NCBI GenBank assembly: GCA_965213545.1
Contig: CBDBZL010000001.1
Coordinates: 558,001-622,000, forward strand
Length of the DNA stretch: 64,000 bases
Reading direction: 5' to 3'
From: CBDBZL01 sp965213545
Lineage (GTDB): Bacteria; Pseudomonadota; Alphaproteobacteria; Sphingomonadales; Sphingomonadaceae
The notes beneath the pieces are model-generated. The model saw only the letters and a list, made by a program, of their open reading frames with translations, had not been told where the DNA came from and ran no database searches. How positions within the stretch are numbered: the stretch's first letter is position 1; each line of letters starts with the position of its first letter. Positions 37,417 through 46,660 of the stretch are shown here, in pieces. Position numbers and translations under genes: made by a program.

Positions 37417-38384
37417 TGAACCATGCCCGCGGTTATCGCTTGTCCGGCGGATGGGATTTCAGCGACGGCGCCCAGACGGTGCAGGACCAGTTCGGCGAGC
37501 ACCAGATCCTCTGCAGCGTGCCCGACCGACTTGAAGACGGTGACATCGCAGTCGCCGCCCCACTTTTGTTGCACCGGCGGCTGATTCATTATCGTCACCT
37601 CTTCGACAGCGATCACCCCGTCGGCCAGCGGGCCACACAGATCACCCGCCTCCACCAGTGCGCGATCCGTATCCGCGAAAATTCGTGCACGGCGCATCAA
37701 CGTATTGTCGGCCTCGCGCATATCCGGTCGAAAGCCGCCGACAAGATCGATATGCATCCCAGGCCGCACCCAGTCGCCCAGCACGAGGGGTGTGGAAGAT
37801 GCGGTGGCACAGGTGACAAGATCGGCCCCGCGCACTGCTTTCTCTCGCGACGGTGCGATTTCAATGGGAACATCGAGATCACAAAGGGAGCGAAGCATCT
37901 GGTGCGCGGCCTCCTCCCGCCTTGCCCAGATCATCACCTTCTCGATCGAAAGCGCATCGACGAAGGCTCGTACTTGCGCACGTGCCTGACGCCCGGACCC
38001 CATCACGGCAAGCCGCCCCCCGGTCACGCCGATGGTTCGCGCCGCATGGACGGACGCGGCCGCCGTTCTAAGCGCGGTGATCGTATGCGCATCGAGGACC
38101 ATGGTCACCTCGCCCGTGTCATCGAGCACGAGCAGCTGGCTGACCAACCGATTGCCCGCGCCTCTTTCCACGACGACGACCTTCACGATCGACAGGCCCG
38201 AAGCGTTCATGGCCGGCATAGCGAGCAAGGTCTTGCAACCGCCGGCAACATCGCGCTCGGCCACCGCCCGTGGGCCAGCCGTCGTCGCATCGCCGAAGGC
38301 GGCTGGGATGACCGACAAGGCGTCCGCGGGCGTCACAAGCTGGGCGATTTCACGGTCGGGAACGATGGGAATGGTCGATCGCAT
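37413..38384 (-). CDS. Ornithine cyclodeaminase/mu-crystallin family protein
   Basis: A 323-residue NAD(P)-dependent enzyme of the OCD/mu-crystallin family. Members deaminate ornithine to proline, dehydrogenate alanine or reduce cyclic ketimines. The dinucleotide motif is GRLAVMGSGRQARAQ (Gly129-x-Gly131). Lys68 in GLSIVKVVV and Arg106 in ITALRTAAAS fit the family active site. The start is the second of two adjacent ATGs, with AAGG six bases upstream. It shares a 58-base divergent region with the lipoprotein/oxidoreductase operon. Ketimine reduction of an oxidised amine is plausible; reaction direction is unproven. Confidence 0.87.
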   Translation of the reverse strand: MRSTIPIVPDREIAQLVTPADALSVIPAAFGDATTAGPRAVAERDVAGGCKTLLAMPAMNASGLSIVKVVVVERGAGNRLVSQLLVLDDTGEVTMVLDAHTITALRTAAASVHAARTIGVTGGRLAVMGSGRQARAQVRAFVDALSIEKVMIWARREEAAHQMLRSLCDLDVPIEIAPSREKAVRGADLVTCATASSTPLVLGDWVRPGMHIDLVGGFRPDMREADNTLMRRARIFADTDRALVEAGDLCGPLADGVIAVEEVTIMNQPPVQQKWGGDCDVTVFKSVGHAAEDLVLAELVLHRLGAVAEIPSAGQAITAGMVQ

Positions 38385-38443
38385 CATGGACCTTAGCAGG
38401 AATATTGACTTTGAATTCATAGCTCTTTAGCCGCCGAGAGCAA

Positions 38444-39235
38444 GTGGAAGCGTCCGTTCACTACTGCACCAGACCCCGCCGGGTCTTGGGCTGGCCAGGA
38501 GGCGTAATCGTCGCCTCCTGTCTCGTGCTGCTGGGCGCGTGCGTTGAAGATTTCGCCCCGCCATCGACCGCCATTCCGCCTTTCGAACAGGTGCCGCGTG
38601 GCGAGCCGAGCTTCTTTGTCACCAGCGTCGGGCTGGAGGGCGGTAACCTGGGAGGTCTCGCCGGCGCCGATGCCCATTGCCGCAAGCTCGCCAAGGCGGC
38701 CGGCTTGGCGGACCGCGACTGGCGCGCCTATCTGAGCACCCAGCAAACCGCGAATGCGCCGGCGATCGACGCCCGCGACCGAATCGGATCAGGACCGTGG
38801 TTCAACGTGGAAAATATCAGGATCGCGACAGGATTGGCGCATCTGCACGGTGACACCGCCGAACTCGCGCGCGCGGGCAACCTGGTAAGCCAGGGTTCGG
38901 CTTTGACCGAGACCGGCGAGCGCATCGGGGGCAAGGGCGACCCGGTGCTGCGACACGATATCCTGACCGGCTCACGCGCCAACGGAAGAGCGTTCGACAA
39001 CCGCTACGACCGCGCGTGCCGGAACTGGACCTACTCCGGTGCGCAAGGAAGCGCGCAGATCGGCCACTCCGACCGCGACACGATCGGGCTGAGCATATCG
39101 TGGAACTCCGCGCATCAGACCGTTGGCTGTTCGTCCGACGATCTCAAGGTGACGGGGGGCAACGGATTGTTCTACTGCTTTGCCGCCGACCCCGCGCAAT
39201 TCCTGCCACCTCCGGAAGAGGTCACCGAAGAGTGA
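38444..39235 (+). CDS. Lectin-like lipoprotein
   Basis: A 263-residue protein from a GTG start with a hydrophobic signal ending LLGAC (lipobox, Cys33). The mature part has the pattern FFVTSVGLEGGNLGGLAGAD, AHCRKLAKAAGL, YLSTQ, ARDRIGSGPWFNV and C-terminal CSSDDLKVTGGNGLFYCFA. This recalls the C-type-lectin/endostatin-like domains of secreted bacterial proteins, with three cysteines that may pair. Its stop overlaps the GTG of the oxidoreductase gene (GTGA). It may be a periplasmic or outer-membrane partner for the exported oxidoreductase; binding partner unknown. Confidence 0.75.
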   Translation: MEASVHYCTRPRRVLGWPGGVIVASCLVLLGACVEDFAPPSTAIPPFEQVPRGEPSFFVTSVGLEGGNLGGLAGADAHCRKLAKAAGLADRDWRAYLSTQQTANAPAIDARDRIGSGPWFNVENIRIATGLAHLHGDTAELARAGNLVSQGSALTETGERIGGKGDPVLRHDILTGSRANGRAFDNRYDRACRNWTYSGAQGSAQIGHSDRDTIGLSISWNSAHQTVGCSSDDLKVTGGNGLFYCFAADPAQFLPPPEEVTEE

Positions 39236-41082
39236 CCGGCTTCCGAGACGACCGGAAATCCCCGCTCGGATCAGCGATCAGTCGCCGCGACTTCTGCAAT
39301 GGCGTATTGGTCGGCACCGGCGCCGCGTTATTGCCTGGATGCAGGCCTGCGGAAAATAGCGTGGCCGAACCGATCTCCGCACGACCCGGCTGGGATGGTC
39401 CGAGCGGCATCGGCGAGTACCGAGGCGCCAACGGCAACACCTGGCGAACCACGCAAGCCGGCCATGCCATCCGCGATGGCGCGCATTTCGACCAGGACGT
39501 CCGAAATATCGGCGAGCATTACGATTTGATCGTCGTGGGCGGAGGCTTCGGCGGACTGGGAGCGCTGCGCGAGTTCGTAAAGGAGCGACCGGACGGCAGG
39601 GCGTTGCTGCTCGACAACCAGGAAATTCTCGGTGGTTACGCCAAGGCGAACCAGTTCGAAGTGGACGGTCACATGCTTGCGGGCGCTCAGGCGTCGCTCA
39701 ATTTCGTCGTGCCCCAGTCCGCGGATGATCGCGGGGGGGAGCTATGGACCGAGCTTGGCCTGCCGTTCGAGTTCGACTTCGCACAGCGCGAGGATGGCGG
39801 TCCGCAAACCGTCTTTTCCGCCTCGAGCAGCGGTGCGCTCTATGCCGGCGAGCAAAGCGCCACCACCGGCTACCACTTCGGAAGCCAGGGTTGGGTCTCC
39901 GACATGTGGGAGGACAACCTGTCCCGCGCGCCGTTCGATGAGGCTACAAAGCAGAGTCTGCTCGCGTTGCGAGGACGCAAGCGAGCAGGGGTGCCCGAAG
40001 GAGACGAGGCGCGCAGGCTGGATTCGCTTACTTTCGAGGAGTTCGCTCGGAACGAACTTGATGCAACTCCCGAGGCCATATCGTTCATCACCACCGGCAT
40101 GTGTATCACCGGACCGAAGATATCGGCCTATGGAGCGCGCGCGCTTCCGGGTCTGGAGCGCTATCCGGCGGGCAGTCCCGGCGCCGCGTTCTCCGATCGC
40201 TTCGTCAGCTTTCCATCGGGTAACACGGTGCTCGCCCGGGGTCTTGCAAAGCTGGTCGCGCCCCAGGCATTCAGCGATGGCGACGCGGGACGGCAGTTCG
40301 GCAAGCTCGATCCATCAACGCTCGACCAATCGCCAAACGCGGTCCGCATCCGGTCACGCGCAACGGTGTTCCGGGTGGAGAATGTTCCGGGCAAGCGGGT
40401 CGAGGTCGACTATTGGCAGGAAGGATCGCGGCATCGGGTCACCGCCGATGGCGTGGTCGTGACGACCGGCGCGTGGGTCACCAAGCATATTGTCAAGCAG
40501 CTGGATGCCGAGCTCGCGACCGCGTTCGCCGCCTACCACTACTCCCCCATTCTGATGGCCAATGTCGCACTGCGAAACTGGCGGTTCCTCGATCGGCTTG
40601 GCATCTCGGCGGCCAGGTGGTTCGATGGAACGGGCTTTTATTGCAACGTCCGCAAGCCGATGATCTGGCAGGGCAAGCAGCTTGCTCCTTTCCATCCCGA
40701 CAAACCGATTGTCATGACCGTCTATATTCCCTTCCCCCGCCCCGACCTGCCCCTCCAGGCGGGGGCCGCTTCGGCCAGGATGGAGCTTTACGACACTCCG
40801 TTTGAAACATACGAACGCCGCTTGATCTCTCAGCTGGAGCAGATGTTCTCCAGCGCGGGGTTCGTCGCGGCGCGCGATGTTGCCGGGATTGTGCTGAACC
40901 GATGGGGCCATGCCTTCGTCACCCCGCCGCCGGGATTCTTCTTCGGAGAGGGCGCCCTTGCGCCGGTGGACGCGATGGCCGAGAGACACGGCCGGATCGC
41001 CTTTGGTCAGAACGGCCTGGAGGACTGGTTCGGAGCGGTCGAGGCTGGCCAGAGAGCCACCCGCTCATTGCTTGCCGATTGA
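39232..41082 (+). CDS. Tat-exported FAD-dependent oxidoreductase, spermidine-dehydrogenase-like
   Basis: A 616-residue flavoprotein. The twin-arginine signal SRRDFCNGVLVGTG (Arg18-Arg19) ends in lipobox LLPGC (Cys37), so it is probably a folded, membrane-anchored periplasmic lipoprotein. After a YRGANGNTW/HAIRDG segment, the FAD-binding motif GGGFGG lies at 103-108, followed by LLLDNQEILGGYAKANQFEV. The layout matches NAD(P)-binding/FAD oxidoreductases related to Pseudomonas spermidine dehydrogenase, which oxidises polyamines to an aminoaldehyde that cyclises. Start GTG is translationally coupled to the lectin-like gene. Substrate is inferred, not shown; other amines or alcohols are possible. 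Confidence 0.78.
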   Translation: MTGFRDDRKSPLGSAISRRDFCNGVLVGTGAALLPGCRPAENSVAEPISARPGWDGPSGIGEYRGANGNTWRTTQAGHAIRDGAHFDQDVRNIGEHYDLIVVGGGFGGLGALREFVKERPDGRALLLDNQEILGGYAKANQFEVDGHMLAGAQASLNFVVPQSADDRGGELWTELGLPFEFDFAQREDGGPQTVFSASSSGALYAGEQSATTGYHFGSQGWVSDMWEDNLSRAPFDEATKQSLLALRGRKRAGVPEGDEARRLDSLTFEEFARNELDATPEAISFITTGMCITGPKISAYGARALPGLERYPAGSPGAAFSDRFVSFPSGNTVLARGLAKLVAPQAFSDGDAGRQFGKLDPSTLDQSPNAVRIRSRATVFRVENVPGKRVEVDYWQEGSRHRVTADGVVVTTGAWVTKHIVKQLDAELATAFAAYHYSPILMANVALRNWRFLDRLGISAARWFDGTGFYCNVRKPMIWQGKQLAPFHPDKPIVMTVYIPFPRPDLPLQAGAASARMELYDTPFETYERRLISQLEQMFSSAGFVAARDVAGIVLNRWGHAFVTPPPGFFFGEGALAPVDAMAERHGRIAFGQNGLEDWFGAVEAGQRATRSLLAD

Positions 41083-41138
41083 CTGCGCAGTCGCCGATGC
41101 TAGCAGGCATTGCGGTTGATCGTCGAATGGAGAGCCTC

Positions 41139-42209
41139 ATGCGGTGGGACCAAGATGCGAACGTTCTCTCGCCGGTCGGCAGACCGATAGCGCACCAGCT
41201 CGAACAAGGTCCAAGGCGGCAGGAACTGACCGGGTTCGATCCGGTCTACCGCGACATCGTGGACTACATCATTCGCTGCACCCATCGTATCTGGGAAGAG
41301 AAGAACGTCGGCCTTTGTCGGACGCATTACGGCGACGACTGCGTGATGCACACCTTGGCAGGTCCTTCGGTGGGGGCCGAGGTGGTGACGCAGAACACCA
41401 TCAGCGCGCTGTCCAGCTATGCCGACCGGGTTGTCTTGGCCGAGGACGTGATCTGGAGCGAGGACGCGCCGGGCGCGTTCTATAGCTCGCACCGCATCAC
41501 CAGTCGGGCGACCCATCTTGGTGACGAGCCGATCGTGGGCAACGCGACCATGCGTGGTACCGGCGTATCGACCATCGCCGACTGCAAGGTTGTCGCCAAC
41601 CGTATCGTTGAGGAATGGCTGGTGCGCGACAACACCACCGCGCTGTGGCAGGTGGGCGCGGACCCTCGCCAGGCGGCGGCCGCGATGGCCGAAGCTGACA
41701 AGGAGGGCGATCCGGACCGGCACGGCTGGCGATCGCAGGCCATCGCCGCCGTGCGCAACCAGGCGGATGTTCCGATCCCCCAGGACCACCCGGCCGGCCC
41801 GCTGGCGCGCGCCTTGCGCATTGCGCTGGCGGACGATCTCTATGGCGATGCCGCCGCGGTGCTGTCACCCGCCGTCGAGATCCGCTGGCCGTCGCGTCGA
41901 CATGGCTTCGGACGCGGGTTCTGGGTCGGTTGCCTGATGCAGATCACCGGCGCGCTGCACGACCGCGCCTTCCGCTGCGAACACATCGCCGCGCGTCCGC
42001 TGCCGCATGGAGACATAGCCGTCGCGCTGCGCTGGTCGGTTGTCGGCCGGCACGCATCGGCGGGGGTATGGGGGCAGCCGAGCGGACGCGACATCCTTAT
42101 CATGGTGGTCTCGCACTACCGGCTCCGGGAAGGGCTCGTCATCGAGGATGTAACGGTGTTCGACGAAATGTCGGTACTGAGGCAAACTCTCGGAGGGCTG
42201 GGAGCATGA
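41139..42209 (+). CDS. SnoaL/NTF2-like protein with two domains (copy B)
   Basis: A 356-residue protein with two NTF2-fold halves. Domain 1 covers about 35-190 (FDPVYRDIVDYIIRCTHRIW, THYGDDCVMHTLAG, YSSHRITSRATHLGDEPIVG) and domain 2 about 215-345 (LADDLYGDAAAVLSPAVEIR, SHYRLREGLVIEDVTVFDEM). It shares plan with the protein at 31.9 kb. GGAG six bases before the ATG at 41139 sets the start; earlier ATGs at 41097 and 41127 lack one. It follows the oxidoreductase by 56 bases and overlaps the next gene by four bases. Role unknown; a hydrolase, isomerase or cyclase acting on the oxidation product is possible. Confidence 0.77.
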   Translation: MRWDQDANVLSPVGRPIAHQLEQGPRRQELTGFDPVYRDIVDYIIRCTHRIWEEKNVGLCRTHYGDDCVMHTLAGPSVGAEVVTQNTISALSSYADRVVLAEDVIWSEDAPGAFYSSHRITSRATHLGDEPIVGNATMRGTGVSTIADCKVVANRIVEEWLVRDNTTALWQVGADPRQAAAAMAEADKEGDPDRHGWRSQAIAAVRNQADVPIPQDHPAGPLARALRIALADDLYGDAAAVLSPAVEIRWPSRRHGFGRGFWVGCLMQITGALHDRAFRCEHIAARPLPHGDIAVALRWSVVGRHASAGVWGQPSGRDILIMVVSHYRLREGLVIEDVTVFDEMSVLRQTLGGLGA

Positions 42210-42853
42210 GTGCGCTCGAACGCCTTGAGGAACTAAGTCGCGGAGAGCGGCCTGTCGATTTCGGCCTGCTCGGTACCGCACGGATGTGGTGGTCGGGCGT
42301 AGACCGGATGAGCGAGGAGGATATCCTTGCAACCTTCGCTGCCCACCCCTTCCCGCTCGACGAAGATCGTGTTTCGCTTCAGACGCCGACCTGCGCGGCA
42401 ATCGTCACCCCTGATGGCGCGCTTGTGGCGGATAGTTACCAGGAGCGGATCGGACGGCTCTGGCGTGTTGGTGACGAGATCGAGGTGGCGAGCGAACCGG
42501 TCCTCCATGTGGCTTTCGATGTGGACATGAACCAGGACAGGCGGGATCTCGTCCATTTCCGAGCCGAGGATCACCCCGATCTTTCGCGCGAGGCACAAGA
42601 GCCGCTGATCTCGCAGGTGAACGCGTTCGTCGAGGCGCAGCGCCAATCGGGTTATCTGCGGTTGCGCGCCTTTGTCGTCAGGGCCTTTGGCGATGGGGAG
42701 AAGTGCATCGCCCTGCTCTGCGTTTTCGGTCTGGGCAACGAGCAGAAACGGACCGCCTCGTTCCACTACGCGGTCGTGGTGGCGGGCAGCGCGGTGGACG
42801 GTCTGCTGGTGAACGGACGGCCCTTGCCGGCGGATTGGACGCCTCGGCTCTGA
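42206..42853 (+). CDS. Hypothetical protein, last gene of the accessory operon
   Basis: A 215-residue, apparently soluble protein that I do not recognise. It contains a WWSGVDRMSEEDILATFAAH segment, DMNQDRRDLVHFRAEDHPDL and a C-terminal part with LRAFVVRAFGDGEKCIALLC and FHYAVVVAGSAVDGLLVNGR. No signal peptide or transmembrane helix is evident. Its ATG overlaps the stop of the double-NTF2 gene (ATGA), so it is likely made with it and may form a complex or modify the same metabolite. Confidence 0.7.
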   Translation: MSALERLEELSRGERPVDFGLLGTARMWWSGVDRMSEEDILATFAAHPFPLDEDRVSLQTPTCAAIVTPDGALVADSYQERIGRLWRVGDEIEVASEPVLHVAFDVDMNQDRRDLVHFRAEDHPDLSREAQEPLISQVNAFVEAQRQSGYLRLRAFVVRAFGDGEKCIALLCVFGLGNEQKRTASFHYAVVVAGSAVDGLLVNGRPLPADWTPRL

Positions 42854-43133
42854 TTGGTGATCGAACCGCGGGCAAGCCAGGGGAGCAAAGCCTGGACTGT
42901 TACCGAGCGCTTTTGCGGTTGGGTCCGGGCCATCCGATCCAATCCCTGTCACATGGTTGTCGAAGGTCCTGATCTTTGGAGAACATCGGGTGAAGCCACC
43001 TGCCGCGACGGTCGAAAATTATTCTTGAGACAAAATAGCCGCCGCGAACGTCACATATCTTTCACCGATGCGTAATTGCGCGGTCAAATGTTGCGCCTAG
43101 CCGCCCCCCTGTCCTCAGGAGGGTCCGCTCACC

Positions 43134-45755
43134 ATGTTTCGTTCGACCATCATGCTCGCCGCCGGTTCGGCATTGTCGCTCGGTTTCATCAGCCCGGCGC
43201 AGGCGCAGACGCCCAGCGGCCCGATCGAGGAAGGCACGCCTCGCGATGCGGCGCTCGACACCATCATCGTGACGGGTTTTCGCGCTTCGGAGCGCGAAGC
43301 GATCGAGACCAAGCGGGCGACCTTCAATATCGTGGATGTGGTCTCGGCGGATGATATCGGCCGTTTGCCCGACCAGAACACCGCCGCCGCCCTGCGCCGC
43401 ATTCCGGGCATTTCGGTCCAGGAAGACCAGGGCGAACCGCGCTTCCCCGTCATCCGGGGCCTGCCCTCGACCTATAACCGCACCCAGATCAACGGCGGCA
43501 TTGTGGCCTCAGTCAGCAATTCCGACCGCACCGTACCGCTCGATATCGTTCCCTCGACGCTGGCTTCGCGGCTCGAGGTGTTCAAGACCGTTACGCCGGA
43601 CCTTGATCCCAACGCCATCGCCGGGATCATCAATATCGTGACCCAGAGCGCTTTCGACGCGAACGGCCCGTTCCTTCAGGCGACCGGTGCGCTGACCGCT
43701 TACGAGCAGAGCGGCGACATTCGCGGCGAAAAGCTTTCGTGGCGCGCCAATGCCACCGCCGGCGCAACCTTTGGAGCGGACGACCAGTTCGGCATCGTCG
43801 CCTCGGCAAGCTACCAGATCCGCGATTCGGACATTCCGCAGGTGGAGACCGCCAATCCCAGCTACCGCGAATACACCGCCGCCGGCACGCCGGTGAACTT
43901 GGGCGCAGCGGCTGGCAACGACATCCTCGTTCCGGTCCAGCGGCGGCTTTTCCTCTATAACAATATCCGTGAGCGGACCGGCGGCGCGCTCACGCTCGAA
44001 TGGCAGGCGGCGGACACGCTCTATATGCGGCTGTTTGGCACCTATAACCGGATGGAGGATGACGAGGTGCGGCACGAGAACCGCATCGAGCAGGTCGGCA
44101 ATGTGATCGATCAGACACCCACTACCGGCACATTCATATCGGCCCGCAACATCGTCGGCCTAGGCCGCTTTCAGATCAACCGCTCGATCTGGAACGCACA
44201 ATATAACCTACGCTACGAGCCGAGCGACGCGGTCACCGCCGAGTTCGACGCGCTGTATTCAGGGGCCGAGCTCGACAATCCCGAAAGCACCGAGGACTTC
44301 CGCACATCGGCCACCGCGCCATTCGGTTTCGCCTATGATTTCTCGGATTTTTTCCACAGCTTCAACCCGCTCAACCCCGCCGCCACCGCCGATCCGGCGA
44401 ACTACCGGTTCAATTCGCGCGGGGAATTGCAGCGCACCAGCACCGAGGATGTCTACGAGGCACGCGCGGCATTGACCTGGCGCACCCAGTTCGCGCGGAC
44501 CGACCTGGCGCTGAAGGCAGGCGGCCTCTATCGCGAGACCGACCGGGTGAACGACCAGGACTTCACCTCTTTCTCCCTGCCCGCGACATCGCCGCTTTCC
44601 TATACACTGGCGGATGCGTTCGAGCGGCGACCGGTGGATATCGTGGGCGGCTACACGTTCGACCTTATCGTCAACAGCGCTGGCGCGAACGACTTCTTTG
44701 CTGCCAACCGCGACGCATTCACCGGCAATTCCAGCAATGTCACCTCGGACTTCACGGTGAACGAGCGAATCTATGGCGGCTTCGCACAAGGCTCGGCTGA
44801 GCTTATGGACTTGCAGGTGATCGCCGGGGTTCGCTTCGAGCGCACCGATGTGGCGAGCACCGCGACGCGCACACTGGCGGGCGTCAACACGCCGGCCGAC
44901 CGCGAGGGGAGCTATGACAGCTGGCTACCAAGCGTCCATCTGCGCTGGAACGCGGGCGATGATCTGGTGGTGCGTGCTGCCTATACCACCACCATCGGCC
45001 GGCCTGATTTCAGCGACATCACGGCGCGCGAATCGATCAGCCTGTCGGCGAATGCCGTGCCCACGCTCAGCCGCGGCAACCCCGGCCTCAGGCCCCGGCG
45101 CAGCAATGGTATTGACGCTTCGATCGAGTATTACACGCCCGGCGGCCTGCTGGCGCTGGGCATGTTCTTCAAGGATATCAAGGACGAGATCTTCAATCTG
45201 ACCACCATCGAGATGCTCGATCTGGGTATTGGCAGGGGCGTGGAGCAGGTCCAGGTGTCGCAGGCGCGCAACGCACAGAGCGCGCTTTTGTTCGGTATCG
45301 AGGCGGCCATCCAGCAGACTTTCACCTTCCTGCCCGCCCCGTTTGATGGCTTCGGCGTCAATCTCAACGCCACCTGGGTCCATAGCGACCTGAAAGTCGT
45401 GACGCCCGTCGGCCCTCGCGAGCGCGGGTTCGTCCTCCAACCCGAATGGATCGCCAATGCCCAGCTGTTCTACGAGCAGGGACCGTTCCAGGCCCGGGTG
45501 GCCTATAACTACATCGGTGAGTTCCTCGAGAACATCAACGGCAACATCCCCGCCGCCGACCAGTTCTGGAAGGAGCGCGGCCAGCTCGATGCTCAGGTTC
45601 GCCTGCGCCTGACGCCGCAGATCGAATTGTTCGCTGAAGGAGAGAACCTGACCGACGCGGGCCGCCGCGAACTGACCGGACCGGGGCGCAACCTGCTGCA
45701 GGAAGCGGCGCAATATGGCCGCACCTTCTCGGTCGGCGCCTCGGTGGCGCTGTGA
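43134..45755 (+). CDS. TonB-dependent receptor, TonB-Xanth-Caul class
   Basis: An 873-residue receptor. The signal peptide ends SPAQAQ; the plug has IIVTGFRASEREAIETKR, DVVSADDIGRLPDQNTAAAL, RRIPGISVQEDQGE and a VIRGLPSTYNRTQING element, the pattern of the TonB-Xanth-Caul subclass (TIGR01782-like). Members import glycans or complex organics in Caulobacter and Xanthomonas relatives. The barrel ends FSVGASVAL. GGAGGG lies upstream. Its stop overlaps the GTG of the following secreted-protein gene, suggesting a functional pair. Confidence 0.93.
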   Translation: MFRSTIMLAAGSALSLGFISPAQAQTPSGPIEEGTPRDAALDTIIVTGFRASEREAIETKRATFNIVDVVSADDIGRLPDQNTAAALRRIPGISVQEDQGEPRFPVIRGLPSTYNRTQINGGIVASVSNSDRTVPLDIVPSTLASRLEVFKTVTPDLDPNAIAGIINIVTQSAFDANGPFLQATGALTAYEQSGDIRGEKLSWRANATAGATFGADDQFGIVASASYQIRDSDIPQVETANPSYREYTAAGTPVNLGAAAGNDILVPVQRRLFLYNNIRERTGGALTLEWQAADTLYMRLFGTYNRMEDDEVRHENRIEQVGNVIDQTPTTGTFISARNIVGLGRFQINRSIWNAQYNLRYEPSDAVTAEFDALYSGAELDNPESTEDFRTSATAPFGFAYDFSDFFHSFNPLNPAATADPANYRFNSRGELQRTSTEDVYEARAALTWRTQFARTDLALKAGGLYRETDRVNDQDFTSFSLPATSPLSYTLADAFERRPVDIVGGYTFDLIVNSAGANDFFAANRDAFTGNSSNVTSDFTVNERIYGGFAQGSAELMDLQVIAGVRFERTDVASTATRTLAGVNTPADREGSYDSWLPSVHLRWNAGDDLVVRAAYTTTIGRPDFSDITARESISLSANAVPTLSRGNPGLRPRRSNGIDASIEYYTPGGLLALGMFFKDIKDEIFNLTTIEMLDLGIGRGVEQVQVSQARNAQSALLFGIEAAIQQTFTFLPAPFDGFGVNLNATWVHSDLKVVTPVGPRERGFVLQPEWIANAQLFYEQGPFQARVAYNYIGEFLENINGNIPAADQFWKERGQLDAQVRLRLTPQIELFAEGENLTDAGRRELTGPGRNLLQEAAQYGRTFSVGASVAL

Positions 45756-46660
45756 AGCGCGCCTTCACCAGGGCGGCGGCGGCACTCGCGCTCATCGCAC
45801 CGGTGGGTCTGGCCGCGCAGGAGCAGCCTGCGCCGAGCGAAACCCCCGCCGAGCTCGAGCAGCGGCTTCGCGAGCATTATCGCGCCTCGCCCACCATCGC
45901 GCCACCGCAGCAATTCGAGGCCCGCGAGATCCGGCGCTGGACCGCGCCCGAAGCGCGCCAGGGCGTGGCGGTGGACGAGCAGCATTTCTATGCGGTGACC
46001 AATTCGGTGATCGGCAAATACGACAAGACCAGCGGCCAGCGGGTAGCCGAATGGCTGGGTGATAGCAGGACGATCGCTCATCTGAATTCATGCGTGGTGA
46101 TCCAAATCGAACTCGTGTGTGCCAACTCCAACTTCCCGCAAGTGCCGATGGCCAGCTCGGTCGAGATGTTCGACCGGGCCACGTTGCGCCATGTGCGCTC
46201 GGCTCCGCTGGGCATGGCCTGGGGATCGCTCACCTGGATCGAGCGCCATCAGGGGCAGTGGTGGGCCGGTTTTGCCCATTATGACGACAAGGGCGGAGAG
46301 CCCGGACGCGATCACCGCTTCAGCGAGATCGTCACCTTCGATGACGCCTGGCGCCGCACGGGCGGTTACCGCTTCCCCGACAGCGTGCTTGCCCGGTTCG
46401 CGCCGACCAGCAATTCTGGCGGCAGTTTCGGTCCGGACGAGTTGCTTTACGTGACCGGCCATGGGGCACAGGAAATCTACGTCCTGCGCGTACCCGAGCA
46501 AGGACCTATGCTCGAACATGTCGCCACCATTGCCGCGCCGCTCGAAGGCCAGGCCTGGGCCTGGGACCGTTCGCAGCCGCGTACGATCTATGGCATCACG
46601 CGCACCAGTGGCGAGGTGGTGGTGATGGAAATGCCCCGCGTGACGATCGAGTCGCGGTAG
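45752..46660 (+). CDS. Exported protein, probable beta-propeller-like, coupled to a TonB receptor
   Basis: A 302-residue protein with a Sec signal (ALIAPVGLAAQ). The mature part begins with an acidic helix and continues with repeated strand-rich units (GVAVDEQHFYAVTNSVIGKY, AHLNSCVVIQIELVCANSNF, GSFGPDELLYVTGHGAQEIY, GQAWAWDRSQPRTIYGITRT) that look like propeller blades; a single disulfide between the two central cysteines is possible. Start GTG lies in the receptor stop (GTGA). It resembles secreted SMP-30/NHL-type proteins by pattern only. It may bind or process the ligand of the receptor in the periplasm. Confidence 0.72.
   Translation: MKRAFTRAAAALALIAPVGLAAQEQPAPSETPAELEQRLREHYRASPTIAPPQQFEAREIRRWTAPEARQGVAVDEQHFYAVTNSVIGKYDKTSGQRVAEWLGDSRTIAHLNSCVVIQIELVCANSNFPQVPMASSVEMFDRATLRHVRSAPLGMAWGSLTWIERHQGQWWAGFAHYDDKGGEPGRDHRFSEIVTFDDAWRRTGGYRFPDSVLARFAPTSNSGGSFGPDELLYVTGHGAQEIYVLRVPEQGPMLEHVATIAAPLEGQAWAWDRSQPRTIYGITRTSGEVVVMEMPRVTIESR

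Noticed and set aside
30260..42853. Genomic island inserted at tRNA-Gln
   Set aside because: The accessory locus begins just after the tRNA, but I found no integrase and no repeat of the tRNA 3' end beyond a ten-base partial match at about 30368.
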